From positions 1,984,001 through 2,048,000 of the forward strand of contig JAHBBC010000003.1 in NCBI GenBank assembly GCA_019915015.1: 64,000 nt of DNA. Reading direction: 5' to 3'. Both the position numbers and the translations under genes were made by a program. This DNA comes from Auriscalpium vulgare. Lineage: Eukaryota; Basidiomycota; Agaricomycetes; Russulales; Auriscalpiaceae. This document shows, piece by piece, positions 36,200 to 46,700 of this stretch; within the stretch, counting starts at the first letter, position 1; each line of letters starts with the position of its first letter. The notes beneath the pieces were generated by a model. That model was given only the letters and a program-made list of their open reading frames with translations, ran no database searches and was not told the origin of the DNA.

Positions 36200-36515
36200 G
36201 GTATCATGCGTAGGGGAGCTCGGTTCCTTCGCATCCCGTTTTGTCGAAGCATGCACGTCTTGTTCTGATTAAGGCGCGTTGCTTTGTGTTAGCCTTTTTT
36301 TTGCAAGTATAAGGGCAAGTGAGTCTAGTTACGCAGTCCCCGAACGAGCGACGTAAGTCAACGAGCTCTGCAGCAAGACACTTCCCATGCGCAATGCAGG
36401 GACGACGTGTCATCGCACCAATATGGAGGCCATCTAATATCTTCTTGACTTCCGCCCGGATGCGTGCCCAATTGTCCTTACTTGCGGACGCCCCGGAGGC
36501 TCTTGTTGTGCATGG
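36200..36515 (-). pseudogene. Truncated copy of the small mitochondrial membrane protein gene
   Basis: The minus strand encodes Ser-Gly-Ala-Ser-Ala-Ser-Lys-Asp then Ala-Arg-Ile-Arg-Ala-Glu-Val-Lys-Lys-Ile, matching exon 3 of the gene at 28030-28651, followed by its intron and exon 4 (Val-Asp-Leu-Arg-Arg-Ser-Phe). Exons 1 and 2 are absent and the splice frame is disturbed, so this is a duplication remnant. Confidence 0.7.
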
Positions 36516-38162
36516 CGTAAGCTTGAAAACAGAGTACTGTGGCACTCGCGCTTTGGGAGCCTCAGCCTCAGGCACACGATCGCGTAAATGGATGCAGAAT
36601 TCTCGTGGTCGGCCGCGTTGTCGTCTCCTATCGTGAAAGTCCTTAGCGAACTGGCTTATGAGAATATCTTAGTACACGCACCTTTTTCGTTTATGCATCC
36701 GAGAGATAGTGGACGCGCTGAAAAAAGATGGCGTTGAGTCAGCGCCGGGGTCCAGCAAGGGACGCTATGCGAAAGGTATCGAGAAAAAAGGTTTGAGGTG
36801 CTTCGCCGAGAACGCCGTTGAGTAGGAAAGGGCCAGGTATGCGCTAAGGATGACGAGCGGGGCATCGTTCGCGCATCGTCAGCGCATTGGGCACCGAGGC
36901 GCGCGTGGTGTGCTGCGCGGGACCGTGGGGACGCGTATCCGCCGCAAAAATCAGTGTTCATTTCTCTTGCATCAACATAGACTCTCCGATCTGCACGTTG
37001 CAGATTTCAATAACGATGCGCACGATATCGTATATAGCGCACCAGCAACAAATTGTGTGCAACTAAGCCATCTCTCTCTCGTCGAATCTTGCGGTTGACG
37101 TGCTTTCTTGTGCCTCTGTGGTGGTCGCGTTCAGCAACACCGCGGTCAACGGGGATCGCGCAGTGCGGGAAATGGCAGACGCGTGGGCTGCTGTTGTCGT
37201 GTTGAAGAGATCGGGACGTTCGTGTGAGCATGAAGGACGGCGCAGGCAGGGGTGTAGCGATAACTTGTGTGCCTAAGTCTCCTCCACCTCCATATTCAGC
37301 GCTGTTGTCCATCTCGCTCGCCAACCACACCGCGGCCTGTTAGGCCAGGACACCGCGGGGCGTCCGTACACTGCGTCCAGAGGGCATGGCGGGAAGGCGC
37401 TCTGTCGAGCTTGATGCGGTGCGCGGCGGGGATGTTGAAGAGCAGGTGCTAGCCTACTAGGGAGAAGATGGAAGAGGTCAGCGCACGATACTGGATGTCA
37501 CAAAGCTGACGCACTGCAGGACAGGTATTGGGTCTAGGTCCTAGGCGCTCTGTGCGCGGGTCGTGTCGCCGCGGGCTCTTGGCCGCGAGCGTGCGATGTT
37601 GGCAGGAGGATGGGGCAGTGAAGTACAGAAGGAGACGGCAGAATGGCAGGATGAACAGGTGGTTGTACGCGGCGGTGAGGAGGGCCAGGCAGTGACTTCA
37701 GACATGGAGTGGAGTGCAGAGGGCCATGCAGCGAGCGTTCGAGCGTTGGTTGTTGGTTGGCTGGCGCGGAGGATAGGATAGGATAGGATAGGATACATAG
37801 GATAGGATTGTTGTCAATATCATCAGCTATGTAACCAACCTGTCATCCACGCGACCTCCCCCTTTCAAGCTGGGCACCTCGAACCCGATGCCAGGACATG
37901 CACGTAGACACGAAGAGACGAAAGATTCGGCTTCTAGTCTTCTCTACAGAGAAGATTAAGGCTGTAGCGGGCAACGCAGTGAGCGCATATTTACCCAGCA
38001 CTTGGGTTGTGCTGGCCCACGACAACTCACCTCCTATAGTTCCTATAGTGCTGTATGCTTGAGCATCCCAGGTCTGCATCGATCTTATCTGCTTTCCTGA
38101 ACAATATCAATCCCCCCTACGAGTGCGCGGAGATTTAACGCCGAACGTTATGTATGCCAGGG
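36516..38162. other. Gene-poor region left of the nested transposon
   Basis: Only short, unconvincing ORFs. Tandem AGGAT units lie at about 37774-37807, the complement of the microsatellite near 11.09 kb. No gene or RNA was recognised. Confidence 0.45.
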
Positions 38163-38381
38163 CCATCTACGAGTACTCACTCGCTCGGCGGGGGAGGCGC
38201 GGTGATGCCGCGTGGGGTGGAACATCACGCGAAGGAGAGAAAGTCATGACTGTATTGGATCAAGCGCGAAATGTACAGGTGATGCGTGGCGATGAGTGAA
38301 CAAGAAAGGAGGGGACGGGCGAAGCCCACTGGGGCCTCCGACACCGATCGATGAATCCTGAAAGGGGGCCGGGTTAGCGAT
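38163..38381 (-). repeat. Ngaro split repeat A, outer copy (B2)
   Basis: 219 bp that appear identical to 39633-39851. The outer boundary is CCATC|TACGAGTACTCAC; beyond 38381 the copies diverge at once. Confidence 0.9.
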
Positions 38382-38591
38382 CGGGTGGGAGGGACCACGG
38401 GCCATGGGCGGGTGGGGATGCTACCTCGAGGGGAACCCTAATAGGAACAAAGAACAATGTCCAAAGTGTATGACAAAGGAGGGGCGGCTGAGTGCAGCGC
38501 GGGTAACCGAGGAAAGAGGGGGGGATTCGATGGGGGCGATAAGGAAACGGGCAATCGCGGCGTGCGAAAATAAGACACCCTCCCTTCTCCT

Positions 38592-39392
38592 CTACTCTGT
38601 CTGCGCACGACGGCGCGCGGCGCGCTGGAAATGGACGCAGTTGATGCCAGTCCACTCGTCTTCGACTTCACCGGCTGCCACCGGGTAGTGGGCGAGGGGA
38701 TCAACGCGTGCGGCGCTGGAGAGGGCCATGGAGATCCAGTCTCGCACGGGGATGCGAACCCACGTTCGTTCCACCTCGAGGTAGTCCAAAGGCCCCCTGC
38801 CGTTGTTGGGGCCGAGGATGAGCTGAACGCGCTTGGGTCCAACGGCCCGCATGGCGAGGACGATGCCGGTCAGGATGCCCCTGAGCTGGTCGTTGAAAGG
38901 GGAGGAAATGACGACCATGACTTTCGCGCCGATGAACACCCGCTTCGCCGGTCGACAAGTGGCTCGCCAGGCGTAGGGGTCACGGAAATTGACCGCCTCG
39001 GAGATGGCGTCGCTGTGAATCAGGATGACTGGGTTGTCGAGGTCGGGTGGGAAGAAATTCCAATAGAGGCGCTCGAGGCGGAATCTGTAGGGGCGGAAAA
39101 GGGAGTGGAGGCGATCTGCGGCGTCGCGCACCCGCAGCTGGAAACGAGAGGGAGGGGTGGGGAGGGGGGTCTGGATCCACTGCGAGCGTTCGATGGAGAT
39201 GGCGGATTGACGCGAGGGAAGGGCGGGCAGGGGTCGCGCTGTGGGCGCTGAGGGCGCAGGGGATAGCAAAGCAGCGGACGGTTGGTGCAGGACTGGTGGT
39301 ACGATTGGATTCATGCTGGGCTGGGGGCGAACAGGGGAAACATGGGGAGCAGGCGGCCTAAATAGAAACTGAAAAGAGGGTGAATACGTCAA
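38592..39392 (-). CDS. Extra Ngaro ORF between A2 and B2, unknown function
   Basis: A 266-codon ORF in the same orientation as the element's other genes, lying wholly between the A2 and B2 repeats. The N-terminal third is Pro/Ser-rich. The rest looks globular, with Pro-Val-Ile-Leu-Ile-His-Ser-Asp-Ala, Val-Met-Val-Val-Ile-Ser-Ser-Pro-Phe-Asn and Val-Gln-Leu-Ile-Leu-Gly-Pro-Asn-Asn-Gly-Arg-Gly. The alternating hydrophobic strands hint at a Rossmann-like alpha/beta fold. Some Ngaro elements are known to carry a hydrolase-like ORF here; I cannot confirm catalytic residues. The start is uncertain. Confidence 0.5.
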   Translation of the reverse strand: MTYSPSFQFLFRPPAPHVSPVRPQPSMNPIVPPVLHQPSAALLSPAPSAPTARPLPALPSRQSAISIERSQWIQTPLPTPPSRFQLRVRDAADRLHSLFRPYRFRLERLYWNFFPPDLDNPVILIHSDAISEAVNFRDPYAWRATCRPAKRVFIGAKVMVVISSPFNDQLRGILTGIVLAMRAVGPKRVQLILGPNNGRGPLDYLEVERTWVRIPVRDWISMALSSAARVDPLAHYPVAAGEVEDEWTGINCVHFQRAARRRAQTE

Positions 39393-39466
39393 TGATGGAC
39401 GCGACTTGGAGCTAAGAGCGAAGGAGTGGCGTTAGTAGGGAGAAGCGGACACGCGGGCAGGGAGGG

Positions 39467-39637
39467 TGCGAAAATACGAGGCCGAAATGGCCTATGAAAG
39501 TGCCAGGTGGCAGTAGCGAGCGAGCGCGCGGGCGCCTACGAGTGAGGCGTGGCGACGATGAGTCCGCCTGCGCTCACGTAATCGTAGACCTCCCGCTACG
39601 GCTACCCTCGTGCCTCGGCCCGCCATAGAGTACCATC
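39467..39637 (-). repeat. Ngaro split repeat B, inner copy (A2)
   Basis: 171 bp that appear identical to 58300-58470. It ends in ...GAGTACCATC and overlaps the start of the adjacent A copy by the five bases CCATC, which is the form expected at a circle junction. Confidence 0.9.
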
Positions 39638-39851
39638 TACGAGTACTCACTCGCTCGGCGGGGGAGGCGCGGTGATGCCGCGTGGGGTGGAACATCACGC
39701 GAAGGAGAGAAAGTCATGACTGTATTGGATCAAGCGCGAAATGTACAGGTGATGCGTGGCGATGAGTGAACAAGAAAGGAGGGGACGGGCGAAGCCCACT
39801 GGGGCCTCCGACACCGATCGATGAATCCTGAAAGGGGGCCGGGTTAGCGAT
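39633..39851 (-). repeat. Ngaro split repeat A, inner copy (B1)
   Basis: 219 bp that appear identical to 38163-38381. In the element's orientation it follows the recombinase gene, whose uninterrupted stop codon (39844-39846) falls just inside it. Confidence 0.9.
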
Positions 39852-39979
39852 ACCCGAACACTAGGAGTACGGCGACGCGTCTGCGCTGGCTGGCCCCCGA
39901 TAGGTAGGAGGCGAACTCACAATTGGCAATGGCGGGACGCGGGAGATCCGGCAGCGCGTATTGCAACATGGCTTGGCGG
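39844..39979 (-). pseudogene. Severed 3' end of the Ngaro tyrosine recombinase
   Basis: Reading on the minus strand from the Ty3 insertion point gives a short open frame that continues the recombinase reading frame at 53536 once one copy of the GCGG duplication is discounted, and stops at 39844-39846. It is cut from its gene by 13.6 kb of inserted DNA. Confidence 0.75.
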
Positions 39980-40636
39980 TGATAGGTTCAGGCCGCGGGC
40001 AAGCGTGTAGCGAGACGTCGCGAGACGGGGAAGCAGCATGCGAGGCGCAGGGTCGCGGGAGCGGGGGTGATGGGAACGTGGTCCGGCGACCCAGGAGCAA
40101 CCGGGACTGGCGACGGAACGGATCACCGGAACGGGCTAGATCGGGAGGGCTTAGCGACGTAGGTAGAGCCACTACTTAGGGAGCTGCGCGAGACGTAGCA
40201 ACCCAATCAACCTGTGGGCGGCGCAAGCCACCCACACCCTTTACCTCACAGAAACTGTAGCCTGAGGCGCTACCAGACTTAGGAAGGAAGGACCCCACCG
40301 ATGTGGGAACAGGTAGGCAGGCGGACAGGCAAGAGGGGGTGCGACGGCCCATAGGCGGACGCTTCGCACACGGGTGCGAAGCACTCGGAGGAGGATCCCG
40401 TAGAGGGCATCCCCAGGCAGGTGAGTGTTTAGTTTGGTGTTTAGGCGGTAGGAGGTGGCCCCGCACGACCGCGGGGAGGGCACGAAGCGCGACAGCGACA
40501 CGAACACCTTCCCCCCTCGGCAAGACTAGTCACCCGGACTGGATCGCGACGTATAGGAGGCAGTGTTGGTGGTTGTTGTCCTGTGAGGCACTCGCCGCAC
40601 GCCCCGCTAGGGTCCGTCCCGGGTGATAGCGTATCA
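39980..40636 (+). repeat. 5' LTR of the Ty3 element
   Basis: Begins TGATAGGTTCAGG and ends GTGATAGCGTATCA. Compared base by base with 52879-53535, the same length and no mismatch was noticed. Confidence 0.95.
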
Positions 40637-40639
40637 TTT

Positions 40640-40657
40640 TGGAGCCCACCGCGAGGG
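40640..40657 (+). other. Candidate primer-binding site
   Basis: Three bases after the 5' LTR, TGGAGCCCACCGCGAGGG could pair with a tRNA 3' end of the form ...GGTGGGCTCCA. The discriminator would be U, which fits tRNA-Cys in fungi, but no tRNA of this species is available to compare. Confidence 0.45.
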
Positions 40658-41223
40658 GTATGGTGATGACGATCGTGTTCGAGCTTTAAAATCAGCCTCG
40701 TAGACGGCACCCGGTCGCTGATCAACATGGCGCCGAAACCCAAGATAGCCCACCTCCCAACGCGAACACAGCCGCAGAGGACCACGAGGGCGGACGCTCG
40801 CAATACGTCGCGACAGGCGGCCATAGAGGCAGAAATCGAGGAACCACAAGACGAACAGGGGAAGTCTCATCGCTATCAAGCCTGCCATCAGAAGAAGAGG
40901 ATCCGCATGGACCGACCCTCAGTAGGGAGATCCGACGCGCCGGAGAGGACCCTAGGTCCCTGATCACAGGAGGGGATCGCGTCACGATCGAGGGACTAGA
41001 AGGTTTGCTTCTGAATTCTGATGGTGGCGATAGCGACCATCACACACGGCATGATCCGGAAGGGGAATGCTCGAGGAACGAACGGGTCAGTCCGGGATGG
41101 GGACGGGCCGTTTCCTTACAAGATAGGACTTCGCGAAACGTCGCGGAAGCTAGCAACAATCCCCAAGAAGCGCCATCAAGCCGTTCGAACCCCAGCAACC
41201 CAAAGTCGCCAACACAGTCAGGA

Positions 41224-43749
41224 ATGAGTACACAGCAACAAGGAACAGGAACGGGTGGAGGAGGCGGCGGCGGAGGCGGAGGCGGTGGAGGAGGGGGAGG
41301 CGGCGGACAACAGGCAATACCGCCTCAGCCCAACGTCGCGCCAGTCGCAATGCCTACCCGCGGGGACCGCAACGCACCGTCTTTCAATCAGAAGGCCCGC
41401 GAGTTACCGCGTTACTTCGACGAGCTGAACCATCTCTTTGCCCGGGCTCAACTAGCGGATGATACGGCGAAGAAGGGCCATGCAGTGCGTTACCTAGACG
41501 TCGCGACGGCTGAGGAGTGGGAAGCGAGGCCGGAGTTTAAGGATCCCACCAAGACCTACCAAGACTTTCAGGACGCCATTGTTAAACTGTACCCGGGAGC
41601 CGATGAGGACCGCAAGTATACCATCGCGGACATGGACGCGCTCGTAGGCAGTCGGTACCGTCTGGGCATTGCGTCCGGCGGCGAGCTCAGCGAATTCTAT
41701 CGGCAGTTCTTCGCGATCACCGACTTCCTGGTTAAGAAAAGCAGGATCTCGACCCGTGAGCGCGATATCGCGTTCCTTCGCGCTTTCCAGGACAGCCTCA
41801 TGAACAGGGTGGCGACGAGACTGCAGATCAAATTGCCGGACCACGATAAAGAAACACCGTACCCCATGGCCGACGTGCTAGAGGCAGGAGAGTACGAGCT
41901 GAGGGGCACTCCCTCAATCGTACCAGCGGTCAGCGCAGGACCGGCAGTGGCGGTTGCAACGACGGAGCCTGTAATCAAAATAGAACAGTTTCAAGAAGCA
42001 ATCAAAGCCGCGGTTGCCGAACAGTTCGCGCGGATGCTCGTCAACCAGGGGAACGGCGGAGGTCAGAGGGGTTATGGGGGTACCTCGGGAACTCAACAGC
42101 CGCGCGCCACGCAAGGAAATCAAGGCGGACAGGGAGGGCCGTCAGGATGCCTTTTCTGCGGCCAAACGGGGCACTTCGTCAGGGAATGTATGGTGGTCCA
42201 GGACTACATCGCGACGGGTCGCGTATCTAGGGACCACAACAACCGGGTCGTTCTGAAGGGTGGAGGGCTTATCCCGCTAGGAGAAGGCCCGCTGAAGCAG
42301 CGTGTGGATGCGTACTACGCCGGGAATCAACACGGACAGTCAGAAGCCATGATGCTGACGACGATGGACTACGAGCCAGTGCCGGCCAAAGTGCAGACGG
42401 TCGCCGGCCTAATCCAACTGACGCCGCAATTGACCGACGAAGACAGAATGACGGAGCTCCAGCAGGAGATGGCAGTGCTCCTGACGGCCCGAGCGGAAAG
42501 GCAAGCTCAGAAGGAACGCCGGCAGGCCGCACTGGACGCGGGCGAGTTTCCCCAGGCAATAGGGCTGCTGCCTGGCGAGCGCGAAAGGTCGCGACGAGTT
42601 CCAGAGGTGGTCATTCCGAAGAGGAAGCCGTTTACGCAAGCCAAGAAGCAGGTTTCCTTCGAGCCGGAGGCCGTCGACCGACCAGGGGAGACTGGGGATA
42701 GCGCAGACAAACCAAGGCAGGCCGACGAAGACACCACAGCGGGTGAGGAGCCGTTAACACCTCCGATCCACCCTTTCGCGAAGGTGCCCGACGCGACGTA
42801 CGTAGGGCCGGCAAGTTACCAACGAAGCGCGGGGCAGCGCAAGGCGGACCCAGCATACAATAAGGTCGCCCCGGTCCGCGACCCCGTAATAGCAAGTAAG
42901 GTTTATGAGAGGGCCATGAATGCGGAGGTCACCTTGACACAGAGGGAGCTCATGTCCATTGCCCCGGAAGTACGCGCTCAAGTTCGCAACGTGGTGACCC
43001 CTAAGCGGGTCCCAAACGAGGCAAGAGTACCAGTAGTCCAGGCGATGGTGGAAAGCGAACCAGAGCTCTTTCCGTTCGACTTCGACCAGGACGAAGGGGA
43101 AGGAGAGGACGAGAAGGTGGTGAGGGGATTCGCGGACCATATGCCCGAAACCTTTCTGCAAGCCCTGGGACACCAGCCAACGGAGTTGCCCGAGGGGACG
43201 CGTGTAGGAGAAGTCATTGTGGAGGTTCTGATGGGAGATCTAGGAGAAGCAGGAGAAGGGGAACCAGACCCTGAGCCGTTGGAAGTCGCCAAGGAATCGC
43301 TGGCCCTCCGTTCGATCTTGCCACTAGTCGACAACCAAGCGCACATCGAGGCAGTCGTGGATCCCGGGTCGCAGATTATTTCCATGTCCGAGGACGTATG
43401 CCATTACCTCGGGCTGCATTACGATCCGAACGTTCGCTTGGATATGATATCGGCCAACAAAAGTCGCGATAGGTCGCTAGGCCTGGCTAGAAACGTCCCG
43501 ATGAAGATTGGGGGTATAACGCTATACGTACAGGTGCATATCATCCGCAACCCGGCGTACGACATGCTCCTGGGGAGGCCCTTTGACGTTCTCACGGGAA
43601 GTACCGTGCAAAACTTTGCAGACGAGAGGCAGACAATCACGATCACGGACCCAAACACGGGAGTCATGGCGTCAATCCCCACTATTCCACGCGGCCGCAA
43701 GCGCATCTCGCGAACCCAGAAGCAGGGGGTGGAGGGTTTTCGCGACTAG
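41224..43749 (+). CDS. gag: Ty3 Gag with zinc knuckle and protease-like domain
   Basis: The frame is open from 40690 to 43749; the first in-frame ATG is 41224 (841 aa), followed by a Gly tract. An ATG at 40727 begins a separate short frame one base off, so the true start may lie upstream through a frameshift or unseen intron. A capsid-like helical region follows the Gly tract. The zinc knuckle is Cys-Leu-Phe-Cys-Gly-Gln-Thr-Gly-His-Phe-Val-Arg-Glu-Cys (about 42150). The C-terminal aspartic-protease-like domain has Val-Val-Asp-Pro-Gly-Ser (the Asp-Thr/Ser-Gly box with Pro) and Asp-Met-Leu-Leu-Gly-Arg-Pro. Confidence 0.85.
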   Translation: MSTQQQGTGTGGGGGGGGGGGGGGGGGGQQAIPPQPNVAPVAMPTRGDRNAPSFNQKARELPRYFDELNHLFARAQLADDTAKKGHAVRYLDVATAEEWEARPEFKDPTKTYQDFQDAIVKLYPGADEDRKYTIADMDALVGSRYRLGIASGGELSEFYRQFFAITDFLVKKSRISTRERDIAFLRAFQDSLMNRVATRLQIKLPDHDKETPYPMADVLEAGEYELRGTPSIVPAVSAGPAVAVATTEPVIKIEQFQEAIKAAVAEQFARMLVNQGNGGGQRGYGGTSGTQQPRATQGNQGGQGGPSGCLFCGQTGHFVRECMVVQDYIATGRVSRDHNNRVVLKGGGLIPLGEGPLKQRVDAYYAGNQHGQSEAMMLTTMDYEPVPAKVQTVAGLIQLTPQLTDEDRMTELQQEMAVLLTARAERQAQKERRQAALDAGEFPQAIGLLPGERERSRRVPEVVIPKRKPFTQAKKQVSFEPEAVDRPGETGDSADKPRQADEDTTAGEEPLTPPIHPFAKVPDATYVGPASYQRSAGQRKADPAYNKVAPVRDPVIASKVYERAMNAEVTLTQRELMSIAPEVRAQVRNVVTPKRVPNEARVPVVQAMVESEPELFPFDFDQDEGEGEDEKVVRGFADHMPETFLQALGHQPTELPEGTRVGEVIVEVLMGDLGEAGEGEPDPEPLEVAKESLALRSILPLVDNQAHIEAVVDPGSQIISMSEDVCHYLGLHYDPNVRLDMISANKSRDRSLGLARNVPMKIGGITLYVQVHIIRNPAYDMLLGRPFDVLTGSTVQNFADERQTITITDPNTGVMASIPTIPRGRKRISRTQKQGVEGFRD
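43734..43740 (+). other. -1 ribosomal frameshift heptamer
   Basis: G-GGT-TTT in the gag frame is a canonical X-XXY-YYZ slippery site, seven bases before the gag stop TAG (43747-43749). A -1 slip enters the pol frame exactly (Ser-Arg-Leu-Glu-Asp...), which then stays open to 47525. Confidence 0.75.
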
Positions 43750-46700
43750 AGGATTTGTTGGAGGACCAGGAGGAGGTAGGGCTGGTCGTGGGGTTCGAGC
43801 CCGATAAGCCTGATACTCTTAGAATGGAATCCCTGGTGTACCTCGAATCCTCGCCTACAATCGAAGATGTGCAGTCAGCTTATTTGTCAGTGTGCGACCT
43901 ACCGGAGGAATACGCGGGAGTGTTCGCGAAGCGAGCGGAAGAAGGAGAGGAAGAGGAGGAACGAGCAAGAGCAGGGACGTTTATTTGGACGGCGGCAGAC
44001 TGGGGAGACGGCGAGAGTGGGAGAGAAAGAGAGGAGGAAACGGACAGAGGTGAGCTACAGCCGACCGCGATGCAGCGCGAAGTCTTTGCGGCCACGAAGA
44101 AGCGTTACAAGCCAGCACACCTCAAGGTAAAGCCCATTCGTACGGACCTGCCGGAGCACTTCCGGATCCTCAGAGAGATCAGAGGGGACCCCCTGGCGGA
44201 TATGCCGCCGCTCCCAGAGAAGCCACCGGACTTCGTACCCACGGGAAGGTACACCGCGGAACGTCGCGAACAATTTGACCGAGTCCACGACGGAGATTTC
44301 CTATGGCCGGAAGAAAGGAAGCTCATGCATGCGTTTATGTGCGCACAAAACGAGGCATTTGCCTGGGACGACTCGGAGCGGGGGCGCTTTCGAGAAGACT
44401 TCTTCCCCCCCGTCACAATACCAGTAGTTCCGCATCGGCCGTGGGTTCAGCGAAATATTCCGATTCCGCCAGGGATATACGACAAGGTCATGGCGCTCAT
44501 CAAGACCAAGATCGCCGCGGGAGTCTACGAGGACTCAAACTCGTCGTACCGCTCTAGGTGGTTCTGTGTGGTTAAGAAGGACGGGACCAGCCTCCGTATA
44601 GTCCATAGTCTGGAACCCCTGAATGCGGTGACCATCGCGCACTCAGGAGTACCCCCCTTCCCAGATCATTTGGCGGAGCAGTTTGCGGGGCGGCCGTGCG
44701 GGGGAATTCTGGACCTCTACGTGGGCTATGACGAAAGGAGACTAGATGAAGCCTCAAGGGACCTCACGACTTTCCAGACGCCGTACGGCGCAAAACGGCT
44801 GGTGACCCTGCCTATGGGGTGGACGAATTCCGTCCCGATCTTCCACGACGACGTGACCTTTATTCTCCAACCGGAAATCCCGCATATTACGGTGCCTTTT
44901 ATAGACGACGTCCCCCTGAAGGGGCCGGACTCGGACTACAGGACGGAAGGCGGAGGATACGAAACGATCCCCGGCAACAACGGCATAAGGCGGTTCGTAT
45001 GGGAACACTTTAACAACGTTAACAGGGTAGTCCAACGAATGCGCTACTGTCATGGCACGTTCTCAGGATGGAAATCACAGCTGTGCGTACCAGAATTCTA
45101 CGTGGTAGGGCACCGCTGCACACCGCAAGGAAGGATGGCAGACGAAGAAAAGGTCGCGAAGATTCGCAATTGGGGGCCGTGCACGGATCTCTCAGACGTA
45201 CGGGCTTTCTTGGGGACTGTCGGAGTCCTGCGCATCTTTATCCGTAACTTTGCGCACCGAGCCCATGCCTTGACACACCTGACGAGGAAGGACGTCCCGT
45301 TCGAATGGGGACCCGAACAGTCGCGAGCTATGGAGGACCTCAAGGAGGCAGTCCTCGCATCACCAGCGCTCCTACCGATTGATTACACGTCGGAGGCCCC
45401 CGTGATCCTAGCGGTAGACACCTCGTACATCGCGGTGGGTTTCCTATTGAGTCAGGCGGACCCCAACGTTCCCCAAGACAGGAAGAGACGCCGATATTCT
45501 CGATTTGGTAGCATCGCGCTAAACGATCGCGAAGCGCGGTTCTCGCAGCCCAAGCTGGAGCTCTATGGTCTTTTTCGAGCCCTGCGGGCCCTTAAAGTCT
45601 ACCTGATAGGGGTGAGGAACCTGACCATTGAGGTCGACGCCAGGTATATCAAAGGCATGCTGGAAAATCCTGACCTCGAGCCATCGGCCAGTATGAACAG
45701 GTGGATTATAGGCATCCTGATGTTCCATTTTGAGCTAGTGCACGTGCCGGGACTCTTCCACGGGCCCGACGGCCTATCCAGGAGGCGTAGGCAACCAGGA
45801 GACGCTCTGGAACAGGAAGACGACTTCGACGACTGGGTTGATGCGGTGTATGGTTTCGCACATATCGTAAACATGGTAGTCCCGAAGACAGCGCAAGAGA
45901 GAGCCTCGCGACGGCAAGATGGATGGACGGGGCCAGGAAGCATACCAGACGAACATGGGGCTGGTTCAAGCCAGGACGCGATACGTCGCGAGGAGGCCCG
46001 GCGCTCCCACGATGAACCGGCCGACGTCTGGGCAACTACGGTCCAAATGCAACCCGCACCAGTACAGGACGCGACGTATCGCGATGTTCCCAGATCAGAC
46101 AAGGCTCATGAAGCTGACAAGCGGCTGGAACTAGTCAGGGACTGGTTAGGGACCCTGGCGCGGCCGGCGGACTTGACCGACGAACAGTTCGCTCGTTTCG
46201 CTCGATACGCGCTCCAGTTCTTCAAGGATGGGGACCGCCTTTTCAAAAGGCACCACCAAGGCAGGCACCAACTCGTGCTGGGAGGAGACCGACGTATCGC
46301 GGTCCTCAAAGCAGCTCATGACGATGTCGGACACAAAGGCGTCTACGCGACGCGGATGATGCTGTTGGAGCGTTTCTGGTGGCCATACGTGGACGCAGAC
46401 GTGGCTTGGTGGGTGAGAACGTGCCATATTTGCGAAACCCGACTAGTTCGCCACAGCCTGATACCGCCAACGGTGGCAACGCCGGCGAACCTTTTCGCAA
46501 AGATGTATGCAGACACCATGCATATGCCAGCAAGCGGCGGATTCAAATACATCGTCCAAGGACGCTGCTCCGTAACCCACTATCCAGAGTGGAGAATGCT
46601 AAGGGCGGAGACGGCGGACGCCATCGCGAAATGGATTTTCGAAGACGTCTTGTGCCGGTGGGGCGCCCTGCGAGAAGTGGTCACGGACAACGGCGCACCG

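Larger units (their letters stand above)
33385..36515 (-). repeat. Inverted duplication, right arm
   Basis: Reverse-orientation counterpart of 28465-31060. It is longer because it keeps the last two secreted-protein exons that the left arm lost. Its outer end stops inside a truncated copy of the small mitochondrial gene. Confidence 0.8.

Noticed and set aside
38438..39361. Plus-strand ORFs of 94-206 codons opposite the extra Ngaro ORF
   Set aside because: They mirror the minus-strand ORF in GC-rich DNA, and their translations look like low-complexity shadows. The minus frame has the more protein-like composition and the orientation of the element.
38163..39851. Interpretation of the 219-bp repeats as LTRs of a small LTR element
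   Set aside because: The ends are not TG...CA, there is no target duplication, and the adjacent 171-bp repeat has its partner at 58300-58470. The split-repeat arrangement of a YR element explains all four repeats.
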